Position numbers and translations under genes: made by a program. Shown here piece by piece: positions 22,866 through 31,361 of a DNA stretch of 33,175 nt (its first letter is position 1; each line of letters opens with the position of its first letter). The notes under the pieces are model-generated. The model did not search any database, was not told the DNA's origin, and was given only the letters and a program-made list of their open reading frames with translations. Source of the DNA: Pirellulaceae bacterium. Its GTDB lineage: Bacteria > Planctomycetota > Planctomycetia > Pirellulales > Pirellulaceae. Location: assembly GCA_025459265.1 (NCBI GenBank), contig JALOQX010000027.1, forward strand, positions 1-33,175, in the 5' to 3' direction.

Positions 22866-24149
22866 ATGAACGTCGTGACGAAGGCCGGCCTCACGCCGCG
22901 GCAGCGGCTGCAGGCAACGCTGACGCACCAGCAGCCCGATCGCGTGTGTGTGGATTTTGGTGCCACAGCCGTCACCGGCATCCACGTCTCGGCCCTCACT
23001 CGACTGCGCCGCGCCGTGCTGGGAGACGCTTCGTATCGCGTCAAGGTGGTCGAGCCGTACCAGATGCTCGGCGAGGTCGATGATCAGCTGCGCGAGGCGC
23101 TTGGCATCGACGTTATCGGTGTGTCGCCGCGCTGCAGCCTGCTCGGTACGCAGCAGAACGGCTGGAAGCCCTTCACCATGAACGACGGCACCGAAGTGCT
23201 GGTGACGGACGATTTCAACACCACCCGCGACGAGGCGGGAGATACGTACATCTATCCCGCCGGCGACATGACCGTGCCGCCCAGCGGACGGATGCCGAGT
23301 ACGGGCTACTTCTTTGACTCCATCATCCGCCAGCCACCGATGGACGAGGACCGCCTGGACCCGGCCGACAACAAGGAAGAATTCAGCTTGCTCGGTGACG
23401 ACGATCTGGCGTACTACGCGCAGATGCGCCAGTGGCTCGATGCCCGCAGCCAGTACGGTGCGCTCCTGGTGATCCCCGGCACAGGGTTCGGTGACATTGC
23501 GCTGGTCCCCGCGCCGTTCCTGAAGCATCCCAAGGGGATCCGGGACGTCGAAGAGTGGTACGTGTCGACCGTCGCCAGAAAGGACTATGTGCTGGAGGTC
23601 TTCGAGCATCAATGCCGGATCGCGGAGCAGAACATCCGCACGTTGCTCGACTTCTTTGGCGATCGGATTGACGTCGCCTACATCACAGGGACGGACTTCG
23701 GCACGCAGCGCGGCCAGTTCATTTCGACCGCCGCCTATCGGGAGCTCTACAAGCCGTTTCACGTGCGGGTGAACTCGCTCATCCACGACCACTCGCGGTG
23801 GAAGACCTTCATCCATTCCTGCGGCAGCGTGTTCCAGTTGATTCCCGAGTTCATTGAGGCGGGATTTGACATCCTCAATCCGGTCCAGTGTTCGGCCGCC
23901 GAGATGGACCCCGTCGCGCTGAAGCGGATGTATGGCGACAACATCGTCTTTTGGGGCGGCGGTGTGGATACCCAGAAGACGATTGCGTTCGGTACGCCGG
24001 AGGAGGTCTATCGGGAGGTGCGGGAACGGATCGCGATCTTCAACCGCGGCGGCGGGCTGGTCTTCAATTCGATCCACAACATCCAGGGGAACACGCCGAC
24101 GGAGAACATGCTGGCGATGTTCGACGCCATCCGCGCGAGTGCCGGCTGA
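22866..24149 (+). CDS. UroD-fold (cobalamin/corrinoid methyltransferase-like) protein
   Basis: This 427-residue cytoplasmic protein has the uroporphyrinogen decarboxylase fold (PF01208), but looks like the methyltransferase side of the family (MtaA/CmuA-like), not heme-pathway HemE. It keeps H317-S-C319-G in FIHSCGSVFQLI, the first two zinc ligands of MtaA/MtbA-type enzymes. The later third-Cys region reads VFWGGGVDTQKT and has no Cys, so zinc binding is uncertain. The beginning LTPRQRLQATLTHQQPDRVCVDFG is typical. It starts at 22866 with GAAGGAG upstream. A sugar-porter gene follows after 33 bases. Many such planctomycete genes sit in sugar-catabolic clusters; their reaction is unknown. Confidence 0.85.
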   Translation: MNVVTKAGLTPRQRLQATLTHQQPDRVCVDFGATAVTGIHVSALTRLRRAVLGDASYRVKVVEPYQMLGEVDDQLREALGIDVIGVSPRCSLLGTQQNGWKPFTMNDGTEVLVTDDFNTTRDEAGDTYIYPAGDMTVPPSGRMPSTGYFFDSIIRQPPMDEDRLDPADNKEEFSLLGDDDLAYYAQMRQWLDARSQYGALLVIPGTGFGDIALVPAPFLKHPKGIRDVEEWYVSTVARKDYVLEVFEHQCRIAEQNIRTLLDFFGDRIDVAYITGTDFGTQRGQFISTAAYRELYKPFHVRVNSLIHDHSRWKTFIHSCGSVFQLIPEFIEAGFDILNPVQCSAAEMDPVALKRMYGDNIVFWGGGVDTQKTIAFGTPEEVYREVRERIAIFNRGGGLVFNSIHNIQGNTPTENMLAMFDAIRASAG

Positions 24150-24182
24150 ACTGGTGCCACGAGGCCCCTCCAGGAAGCTGCG

Positions 24183-25646
24183 ATGACCGACGATCCCGAA
24201 CGGATTCTCCGCTCGTCCCCGGACGAATCGCCCTGGCGTCCACCCGCCGCTCTGTCGCCGGCGCTGGACCCGTCGGGCAGCACGACGTACCTGGTGCTGG
24301 TCTGTTTCGTGGCCACGCTGGGGGGCCTGCTGTTCGGCTACGACACGGCGGTCATCGCGGGCGCGATCGACTATCTGCAGGAGCATTTCCAGCTTTCCCC
24401 GGCCATGAAGGGCTGGATGGCCTCCAGTGCGCTGGCCGGCTGCGCGCTCGGCGCCGCGCTGGCGGGTGTCTTGAGCGATCACCTCGGCCGCAAGAAGGTG
24501 TTGATTCTCTGTGCCATCCTGTTTGTGATCTCGGCGATCGGGACGGCTGTGCCGAAGACGCAGTGGGAGTTCGTGATCTATCGCGCCTTGGGAGGACTTG
24601 GCGTCGGTGCGGCTTCGATGACCTCGCCCATGTACATCGCGGAGATCTCGCCGGCCCGTATCCGGGGCCGCATGGTGTCGCTCAATCAGCTGGCGATCGT
24701 CTTCGGCATGCTGGCGGTCTACTTCGTGAATTACGCCATCGCCCGCTCCGGTGACGACGCCTGGAATGTGACCACCGGCTGGCGGTGGATGTTCGGCTCG
24801 GAGACGTTGCCGGCGCTGGCCCTGCTGGTCCTCTTGTTCACCGTGCCCGAAAGTCCCCGCTGGCTGATCAAGCGGGGGCGTGTGGACGAGGCCCGCCAGG
24901 TGCTGACGCGCGTGAGTGGCGACGCGTGGGCACAGGCGGAGGCGGCCAGCATTCAGGAGGCGATGCGGCACGAGCGCGAGTCGATCTGGCAGCTGCTGGC
25001 GCCCGGGATGCGCGTCGCGTTGTGGATCGGCGTGGTCCTGGCGATTCTGCAGCAGATCACCGGGATCAACGTGTTTCTGTATTTTGCGCCCACGATCTTC
25101 AGTCGCATCGCCGGGACGAACATGGACGTGGCGCTGCTGCAGACGATCGTCGTGGGCGCCGTGAACGTGACGTTCACGGTGCTGGCCATCTGGTCGGTGG
25201 ATCGGTGGGGCCGCAAGCCGCTGATGATATCCGGGTACGCGGGCATGGCGCTGAGCCTGTTTGGCCTCGGCCTCGCCGCGTACCTGGATCGCACGGAGTT
25301 GTGGGTGCTGCTGTTCATCCTGGCCTACATCGCCTCATTCGCGGTCTCCGTCGGGCCCGTGACATGGGTGATTCTGTCGGAGATTTTCCCCACGAAAATC
25401 CGCGGGCGCGCGATGGCCATCGCCACGGTGTTGCTCTGGGTGGCGAACTTCGTGATTTCGCAGACATTTCCGATGCTGGATGCCAGCCCCTTCTTGCAGG
25501 CGCACTTCCGCCACGCGTTCCCGTTCTTCCTGTACGGGGGCTTCAGCGTGGTGGCGATCGTGTTCGTGTGGCTGTCCGTGCCGGAAACGAAGGGGCGCAC
25601 GCTGGAGGAGATCGAGCGTTGGTGGCAGCGGGGTGCGGCGGGGTGA
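24183..25646 (+). CDS. Sugar porter family MFS transporter
   Basis: The 487-residue inner-membrane protein should import a monosaccharide, probably with protons. It has the twelve-helix MFS pattern with sugar-porter signatures: GGLLFGYDTAVIAGAI in helix 1, SDHLGRKK in the loop between helices 2 and 3, RALGGLGVGAAS, PMYIAEISPARIRGRM, PESPRWLIKRGR after helix 6, QQITGINVFLYFAP in helix 7, DRWGRKPL, WVILSEIFPTKIRGRAM and PETKGRTLEEIERWW at the end. A helix-11/12 region (FFLYGGFSVVAIVFVWLSV) is complete. It resembles XylE, GalP and AraE, and the exact sugar cannot be told. It lies between the UroD-like gene and the DUF4214 gene and gives this unit an uptake function. Confidence 0.93.
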   Translation: MTDDPERILRSSPDESPWRPPAALSPALDPSGSTTYLVLVCFVATLGGLLFGYDTAVIAGAIDYLQEHFQLSPAMKGWMASSALAGCALGAALAGVLSDHLGRKKVLILCAILFVISAIGTAVPKTQWEFVIYRALGGLGVGAASMTSPMYIAEISPARIRGRMVSLNQLAIVFGMLAVYFVNYAIARSGDDAWNVTTGWRWMFGSETLPALALLVLLFTVPESPRWLIKRGRVDEARQVLTRVSGDAWAQAEAASIQEAMRHERESIWQLLAPGMRVALWIGVVLAILQQITGINVFLYFAPTIFSRIAGTNMDVALLQTIVVGAVNVTFTVLAIWSVDRWGRKPLMISGYAGMALSLFGLGLAAYLDRTELWVLLFILAYIASFAVSVGPVTWVILSEIFPTKIRGRAMAIATVLLWVANFVISQTFPMLDASPFLQAHFRHAFPFFLYGGFSVVAIVFVWLSVPETKGRTLEEIERWWQRGAAG

Positions 25647-25711
25647 GCAGCGCAGAGGCGGCGGAGCGACGTGGGACGACCTGGCAGGTGACCCGTGGAG
25701 GAGGCACACAC

Positions 25712-27328
25712 ATGCGTTCCGTACGACCGGCAGTCCTGATGTTGTTGGCGTCGATGTGCCTGGCGCCGGTGGCGAGCGCGCAGGTCGCCAGCTCCGCCGA
25801 CCAGGTGCGCAGTCTGTATCGCAAGTATCTCAATCGCGAACCGTCCTCCAACGAGCTGACCCAGTGGGTGTGGGCGTTGCAGAAGGGACTCAGCCTCACG
25901 GACGCGCAGGTCACGTTCCTGGCCTCCGACGAGTATTTCGCGCGCTATGCCCGCAATCCGTCGTCGTACGTCACGGGCATCTACGCCGACGTGCTCAATC
26001 GAGCCCCGTCGTCGAGTGAGGTGGGGGCCTGGGTGGAGCGGCTCAACGTCGCGTTCCGCGGGGACCGCGAGAAGCTGGCGCGCGAGTTTCTGGCGGCGGT
26101 CGAGCGTGATGCGGCGGAGCGCGCGCCGCTGCCGACCGTGCGACCACCGGCCGCGCCGTCCCAGCCTGCGCTCCCCCGTCCGGAAGAACAGCTGGTGGCC
26201 CTGGCGCGGCTGGCACGCGATGCCATCGAGACCGATCTGGGCGGGACCGCGCAAGGCCGGCAGCTCGAACTGCTCAGCGGAAACCTGGTGAGCGCCAGCA
26301 GTCAGTTGGCACGGGTGGCAGCCGCCTCGGCCGCCGAAGCGACCAGCGCCTACCAGGATGTGCGCTTGGCGCGCAGCGCGCTGGATCGTGACCTGCGTCC
26401 CGTGCAGGTGGCGGCGCCCACCGCGACCGCCTATCTGGACCGCTTTGACCGGCTGCTGGCCACGCTGCCGGTGGCCGCGTCGCAGCCCGCCGCACTGCCG
26501 GCGGCGCCGGCCGCCGGTCCCTCATCGCCACCGCGCGATGTACGCTGGTACGAGGAGGTGCGACGTGCGCACACGTTGCTGTCCCGCGATACGGAACAGT
26601 TGCTGTACATCCTGCGGAGCATGAACAGCCCGGACGCGTACCACAGCCAGCTGCTGCGGGACATCGAGTTCTTCTCGTCCCAGCTCGATGCGCTGGATCA
26701 GTCGCTCCGCTGGGACCTGCCTCCGTCGGAAGTCCGCTCGCGCGTCCTGCGGCTCCGCGTCCTGGGGGCGGGCGTGTCGGAACTGATGCGCCGGGAAGCG
26801 CCGGCTGGTCAGGTGCTGCAGCGCTGGAACATCGTCACACAGGATCTGCAGCAACTGAGCGACGCCGCCGGACTGGGAGTCAGCCTGGCCATCGACCCGG
26901 GTGCGCCCGTCCTGTACAACGCACCGACGTACTACCAGCTGCCGTACCAGGTGCAGCGTCCCGCACCCGTGCGGGTCCCCACCGACGCAGTCCCCATGAT
27001 TGATCAGGCCGTCGCGCAGCTGAATGCGTTCGTCGTCGGCTTCAACCAGTTCCTGCCCTACTATCCCCAGGTTCCTGGTCTGCAGGGGCAGGCGCGCCGG
27101 TTGCGATTGCTGCTGCTGCAGTTTCGCCAGGAGTTGACGGCCGGCGGGCTGCCCCAGGGACTCAAACCCCGCTTGACGGAGATCAACCAGGCGCTCGAGG
27201 GACTCGTCGCGAGCTGGAAACAGACGATCCAGACGACCGGGCTCAAGAACGCCCCCGAAGTGAGCGACATCCTTGTGTCGCTGCAGAAGGCGAATCAGGT
27301 GTTCCTGCAGGCAACCCTGCCGGATTAG
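25712..27328 (+). CDS. Secreted DUF4214-like domain protein
   Basis: This 538-residue protein starts at ATG 25712 after a strong GGAGGAGG; the longer frame from 24785 is antisense-like nonsense inside the transporter gene. The signal peptide ends about ASAQ (residue 24). Residues about 30-115 hold two copies of a motif, VRSLYRKYLNREPSSNELTQWVW and ADVLNRAPSSSEVGAWVERL, matching the DUF4214 pattern found in surface-layer, adhesin and glycan-associated proteins. Next comes a Pro/Ala-rich linker (133-165), then mainly helical sequence with a second Pro/Ala linker (about 250-272) and repeated Q-L-N/L-A-F/L heptad-like stretches to the end. I do not recognise the C-terminal half. It is followed after 11 bases by the redoxin gene. 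Confidence 0.75.
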   Translation: MRSVRPAVLMLLASMCLAPVASAQVASSADQVRSLYRKYLNREPSSNELTQWVWALQKGLSLTDAQVTFLASDEYFARYARNPSSYVTGIYADVLNRAPSSSEVGAWVERLNVAFRGDREKLAREFLAAVERDAAERAPLPTVRPPAAPSQPALPRPEEQLVALARLARDAIETDLGGTAQGRQLELLSGNLVSASSQLARVAAASAAEATSAYQDVRLARSALDRDLRPVQVAAPTATAYLDRFDRLLATLPVAASQPAALPAAPAAGPSSPPRDVRWYEEVRRAHTLLSRDTEQLLYILRSMNSPDAYHSQLLRDIEFFSSQLDALDQSLRWDLPPSEVRSRVLRLRVLGAGVSELMRREAPAGQVLQRWNIVTQDLQQLSDAAGLGVSLAIDPGAPVLYNAPTYYQLPYQVQRPAPVRVPTDAVPMIDQAVAQLNAFVVGFNQFLPYYPQVPGLQGQARRLRLLLLQFRQELTAGGLPQGLKPRLTEINQALEGLVASWKQTIQTTGLKNAPEVSDILVSLQKANQVFLQATLPD

Positions 27329-27339
27329 GAGGAGATGTG

Positions 27340-28629
27340 ATGGACGGTAGACGGATGTTGGTCGTGGTGGCGGCAACCTGGCTGGTGGCTGTGGCGGGTT
27401 CGTCGGCTCGTGCGCAAAACGAGTCGGCACCGGCGGGGATCGTGGTCCCGCAGGTCACGCTGTCGGCCGCCGAAACGGCGTTCGACGCACTGTTCCGCGG
27501 CTTCGAACAGCGACTGACCGACGCGGGCGCGTTCACGGTCGATGTGACCAGTCGCTGGGTCGCCCGGGGCAGCGGGGAAGCGCAAGGAACTAACCTCTTT
27601 CACGTCGCCGTGCAGGCCGGCGGCAAACTGCGCGTCGAAGCCGGGTCGCAGGAACGTGGCCCGGGACAGCTGATCTGTGTCAGCGACGGCCGCACCATCA
27701 CACGTCTGCTGCGGTCCGCCACGCCGAATCTCTATACGCAGCACGACGCCGGCTCAACACTCGAGGAGCTCCCGCACGACGCCATGACCATGCAGGCCTT
27801 GAATGGCTCCGGCGTCGAATTCCTCGTGCGGCCCCAGTTTCGTGCGCAACTGATCGCGCAGATCGCCGGGGTGGAAGACCTCGGCACGCAGCAGCTCAAC
27901 AGCGTCGAAACGCGTCACCTGCAGCTCAAGCTGGTGGACAAACGGGTCTTCGACGTGTGGTTCACGACCGGCCCGCAGCCGGAACTGTATCGGTTGGTCA
28001 CGACGACCGATATCCCGATCGACGACCAGCGCACATTCCAGCTCACCACCACCAGTCTGTTCCAGTGGCGCGTCGGGGTCACACATCCGGCCGGTACGTT
28101 CGAGGTGGCCATCCCGCCGGACGCCCGCCGCGTCAACGATCTGCTGGCCGCTTTGCAGGATGGGGATATCGGCCAGCTGCTGGGCAAGCCCGCGCCGGAC
28201 CTGGAGCTCGAATCGCTGCAGGGAACGCGCGTCAACCTGTCCGCGGCGCGGACGCGGCAGGTGGTGGTCCTGATCTGTTGGGCCAGCTGGTGTGCGCCCA
28301 GCACAGATCGGATGGCGTCGCTCAACGAATTCGTGGCGTTGTGCGAGCGCGGCGGGGCGGCGCTCTACGCGGTCAACCTGGGGGAGGACCGCAGCACGGT
28401 GCAGCGGACCGTCGCGGAGACTGGCTTTACCGGCCAGGTCCTGCTGGATCCGCGGGCCGAGACGTTGGCTGCGTTTCGGGTCCAGACGATCCCGGTCACG
28501 ATCCTGATCGGCAAGGACGGGACGGTCCAGGCGTACCACAGCGGCAGCACGGACGCGGTGCGTGAGCGGATCCGCGCGGACGCGGCCGCCCTGCTGGCCG
28601 GCCAGACGCTCGTGCCGGCAGCTCGGTGA
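27340..28629 (+). CDS. Exported DUF2092-like plus thioredoxin-fold (TlpA-like) protein
   Basis: The 429-residue product starts at ATG 27340 (GGAGGAG upstream; GTG 27337 also in frame), with a signal peptide ending SSARAQ (about residue 24). Residues about 40-265 resemble DUF2092/LolA-like lipoprotein-carrier folds (VTSRWVARGSGEAQGTNLFHVAVQ, VSDGRTITRLL). Residues about 280-420 are a thioredoxin-like domain (GKPAPDLELESLQGTRVNLSAARTRQVVVLICWASWCAPSTD). The active site is WCAPS: the first Cys is present but the usual second Cys of C-x-x-C is Ser. Another Cys lies five residues earlier (ICWASWC). It may be a single-Cys peroxiredoxin-like or non-redox binding protein. It is coupled to the DUF4214 gene. 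Confidence 0.8.
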   Translation: MDGRRMLVVVAATWLVAVAGSSARAQNESAPAGIVVPQVTLSAAETAFDALFRGFEQRLTDAGAFTVDVTSRWVARGSGEAQGTNLFHVAVQAGGKLRVEAGSQERGPGQLICVSDGRTITRLLRSATPNLYTQHDAGSTLEELPHDAMTMQALNGSGVEFLVRPQFRAQLIAQIAGVEDLGTQQLNSVETRHLQLKLVDKRVFDVWFTTGPQPELYRLVTTTDIPIDDQRTFQLTTTSLFQWRVGVTHPAGTFEVAIPPDARRVNDLLAALQDGDIGQLLGKPAPDLELESLQGTRVNLSAARTRQVVVLICWASWCAPSTDRMASLNEFVALCERGGAALYAVNLGEDRSTVQRTVAETGFTGQVLLDPRAETLAAFRVQTIPVTILIGKDGTVQAYHSGSTDAVRERIRADAAALLAGQTLVPAAR

Positions 28630-28632
28630 GTT

Positions 28633-28648
28633 GAAATCGACTGATTTC
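28633..28648 (+). terminator. Weak hairpin after the redoxin gene
   Basis: GAAATC at 28633-28638 pairs with GATTTC at 28643-28648 across the tetraloop GACT, starting four bases after the redoxin stop codon. With only six pairs, half of them A-T, it is a poor terminator, but it sits at the end of the unit just before the next promoter candidate. Confidence 0.25.
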
Positions 28649-28673
28649 CAGCGGTTCCCGGCGGTGGTAGGAT
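28645..28673 (+). promoter_or_regulatory. Extended -10 promoter candidate for the acyltransferase gene
   Basis: TTTCCA (28645-28650), 17 bases, and TAGGAT (28668-28673), with TGG just before the -10 box, form an extended -10 promoter candidate. Transcription would start near 28680 and leave a leader of about 110 bases with a stem-loop (about 28677-28699, TGCGTCGTC with GACGATGCG). The -35 and -10 have four matches each. Confidence 0.35.
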
Positions 28674-28790
28674 AGTGCGTCGTCGTACTGACGATGCGCT
28701 GGCCGTGCCACCGCCCGGGCGGAGGCCATTGGTCTCTGGTTGGGCGGTTTGCGATAGTCGATTCCCACCCGTGCCCTCTGGAGCATTCCC

Positions 28791-30326
28791 GTGAACACGA
28801 AACGCCAGCCTGATGCGCAGCCAGATCCGCCGCGCTCGCCGCAACCTGTGGGGTCAACTCCGGTCTCTGCGTCCGCCCATCCGCCGCAGTCGGGCAGTGG
28901 CGGCAAGCCGGCGGCGGGGGACCGCACCGCGTCGGGACTGCCGCCCGCGATGGCGTCCCGGCCGATCCACCCGCAGACCGCGGTGCGGCGACCGACCACG
29001 CCGGCGGCACCAGCCGCGCCAGCGACTGCCACCGAGCTGCCGGGTACGCGGCAAGGCCGGCTATTCTCACTGGATGCCTATCGCGGCATCATCATGATCG
29101 TGCTCGCGGCCGGCGGCTTCGGCATTGCGCAGCTGACGCAGCTGCCGCCCGAAGCGCCGGTGTGGCAGTTGAAGGGTATGGACTACGAGCAGTGGCAGGG
29201 GATCGGATTCAACTTCGACCATACCGTGTGGCAGAGCAACTTCTGCCATTGGGCCTGGCAGAGCGACGCTGATGGGGCCTGGCGGCGCGACGTCAAGAGC
29301 GTCTGCGTGTCCTTTTGGGACCTGATTCAACCGGCCTTCATGTTCATGGTCGGCGTGGCCATGCCGTTTTCGTATGCCAAGCGGGCGGCGGCCGGAGAAG
29401 CGTTCTTCTCGCGCACCTTGCACGCGCTGCTGCGCTCGCTCGTCCTGATCGTCCTCGGGATCTTCCTGGTCTCCACCAACTCGTCCGAGACCAAGTTCGA
29501 ATTCGTGAATGTGCTGGCACAGATCGGACTCGGCTACTTCTTCGTGTACTTCCTGGTCGGCCGCCGATTCTGGCTCCAGCTGGTGGCCCTGGTGCTGGTG
29601 CTCGTCGGCTATTGGGGTTGGTTCGCCAGCTACACGCCGCCTTATACCATTGATCCCGAGGTAGGGGCCACGGCCGAGACCGCATTCGAGGGGCGGTTTG
29701 CGTCGTGGTCGAAGAACGTCAATGTCGCGCACAACTTTGACGTGTGGCTGCTCAATAAGTTTCCACGTCACACCGCCGACCAGTTCACGCACAACGAGGG
29801 AGGTTACCAGACGCTGAACTTCATTCCCGCGGCGGGCACGATGTTGCTGGGTGTGATGTGCGGCCAATTGTTGATGACTGATCGTCGCTGGTGGCAGAAG
29901 CTCCTGGGGTTGATCCTGGGCGGCGGCATCTGCCTGGGGCTGGGCGTCCTGGCAGGACATTTCGCCTGTCCCATTGTCAAGCGGATCTGGACACCCTCAT
30001 GGGTGTTGTTTAGCGGCGGCTGGGTGATTTGGGGCTTGGCCCTCTGTTATTTCCTGTTCGACCTGTGCCGGCTCCGCTGGCTGGCGTTGCCCCTGGTCGT
30101 GGTCGGCATGAACTCGCTGGCCTTCTACCTCATGGGACAACTGCTCGTGCCGTGGGCCGTTCGGCTCGTCCAGACGCACTTTGGCAGTCTGCTGCTGTAT
30201 TACGTCGGCGAAGACATTCTGGCCGACGACATGTTCGGACGCGTCGCGTGGCCCGTCACCGCGGTGATTGTGTTCTGGTTGATTGCCTTGTGGATGTACC
30301 GTCAGAAGTTCTTTGTCCGCGTTTAG
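28791..30326 (+). CDS. HGSNAT-like multi-pass membrane acyltransferase
   Basis: The 511-residue membrane protein starts at GTG 28791 (GGAG eight bases upstream). Residues 1-82 are a Pro/Ala/Ser-rich, probably disordered cytoplasmic tail. From residue 91, SLDAYRGIIMIVLAAGGFG begins a set of about nine to eleven membrane helices. The family resembles DUF5009/heparan-alpha-glucosaminide N-acetyltransferase (HGSNAT/NagX), with the opening D-A-Y-R-G and the later SFWDLIQPAFMFMVGVAMPFSYAKR corresponding to the catalytic-helix motif. In HGSNAT a conserved His transfers acetyl across the membrane; I cannot place that residue here. Together with sulfatases it may tie to glucosamine- or sulfated-glycan processing. 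Confidence 0.82.
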   Translation: MNTKRQPDAQPDPPRSPQPVGSTPVSASAHPPQSGSGGKPAAGDRTASGLPPAMASRPIHPQTAVRRPTTPAAPAAPATATELPGTRQGRLFSLDAYRGIIMIVLAAGGFGIAQLTQLPPEAPVWQLKGMDYEQWQGIGFNFDHTVWQSNFCHWAWQSDADGAWRRDVKSVCVSFWDLIQPAFMFMVGVAMPFSYAKRAAAGEAFFSRTLHALLRSLVLIVLGIFLVSTNSSETKFEFVNVLAQIGLGYFFVYFLVGRRFWLQLVALVLVLVGYWGWFASYTPPYTIDPEVGATAETAFEGRFASWSKNVNVAHNFDVWLLNKFPRHTADQFTHNEGGYQTLNFIPAAGTMLLGVMCGQLLMTDRRWWQKLLGLILGGGICLGLGVLAGHFACPIVKRIWTPSWVLFSGGWVIWGLALCYFLFDLCRLRWLALPLVVVGMNSLAFYLMGQLLVPWAVRLVQTHFGSLLLYYVGEDILADDMFGRVAWPVTAVIVFWLIALWMYRQKFFVRV

Positions 30327-30359
30327 AGGCGTCGCGTCGTTCGCGGCCGAGGTATCCTG

Positions 30360-31292
30360 ATGCACCGACGTGCGTTGTTGCAGACTGTTGGCTGCGCGGC
30401 GGCTGCCCTGTGGCTGCCGCGCCACGCGACCGCCGCACCCAGGCCTGGCTGGAAGACGGCCGTGGGACTTAACGGCTTCATGTCGTCCGGTCAGGACCAC
30501 AACCGGGTGTATCCGATCTGGGAGATCCTCGACTTTGCCAGCCGCCAGGGATTCGACGGCGTCGAGCTGGTCGAGGGCTGGCCGATGGGCAACTATCCCG
30601 CGGCGGGCGAGGCGGACCGGATCCGGGCGCTGCGCCGGATGTATGAGGGGTTCGGGCTGCAGGTGTTCTCGATCCAGTTGGGCGTGGCCAATGCGTTCGA
30701 CCCCGACCGGAGCGTGCGAGAGGGCTGGGTGGCCGAGTTCCGGGATCGGGCCGAGTTTGCCCGCGCGGTCGGGTGCGACTGCGTGGGCATGTGGCCCGGT
30801 GGCCCGCTGCGCGATCAGACTGTGGACGAGGCGCTGGATCGGTTAGCGGAGTCGTTCCGGTCGGCCGCCCGGATCGCCGGCGACCTGGGACTGCTCGCCG
30901 CCTTTGAGGTGGAACCGCCGTTTGTGTTCAACACGGAGGAACAGATCCGGCGGATCCTGGCCCAGGTGGATTCGCCGCACCTGAAGACGATCTTCGATCC
31001 AAGCCACTTCGACTTGATGAGCGGCTCGCAGGGCCGACCTCACGAAATGCTCCAGCGGATCGGCGTGTCCAATATCGGATACGTCCATCTGACCGACTGC
31101 GACGGCACGATCTTCGGTGGCACGTCGCGGCATTTCCCCTGCGGGGACGGCCATGTCGACATCCCCGCCGCCCTGGCCGTGCTCCGGGAGGGCGGGTTTC
31201 CGGGCTGGATCATGATCGACGCCTGGAAGATCCCCGACCCCTATGACGCCTGCGTCAAAGGGAAACTCGCCATCGACCAGGGGCGAGCGTGA
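30360..31292 (+). CDS. Exported sugar phosphate isomerase/epimerase (TIM barrel)
   Basis: The 310-residue protein is a second xylose-isomerase-like TIM barrel, only distantly like the one at 21743-22615. The N-terminus MHRRALLQTVGCAAAALWLP is Tat-like (R3-R4, hydrophobic core to about 26). Metal-site motifs are AFEVEPPFVFN, IFDPSHFDLM, YVHLTDCDG and GWIMIDAW, where the last acid is Asp rather than the more common Glu. It starts at 30360 (GAGGT upstream), 33 bases after the acyltransferase gene. Expected roles are sugar epimerase, isomerase or lyase on an exported substrate. The reaction is not identifiable from sequence alone. Confidence 0.85.
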   Translation: MHRRALLQTVGCAAAALWLPRHATAAPRPGWKTAVGLNGFMSSGQDHNRVYPIWEILDFASRQGFDGVELVEGWPMGNYPAAGEADRIRALRRMYEGFGLQVFSIQLGVANAFDPDRSVREGWVAEFRDRAEFARAVGCDCVGMWPGGPLRDQTVDEALDRLAESFRSAARIAGDLGLLAAFEVEPPFVFNTEEQIRRILAQVDSPHLKTIFDPSHFDLMSGSQGRPHEMLQRIGVSNIGYVHLTDCDGTIFGGTSRHFPCGDGHVDIPAALAVLREGGFPGWIMIDAWKIPDPYDACVKGKLAIDQGRA

Positions 31293-31361
31293 CGTGCGTC
31301 GTCACAGCGTGACACCCAGGTGGTGATTCGGCTGCGGCCAGCCGGGTTTGGGGTGACCCAT

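Noticed and set aside
22833..24971. 712-codon minus-strand frame opposite the UroD-like and transporter genes
   Set aside because: It spans two unrelated sense genes and shows no family motifs.
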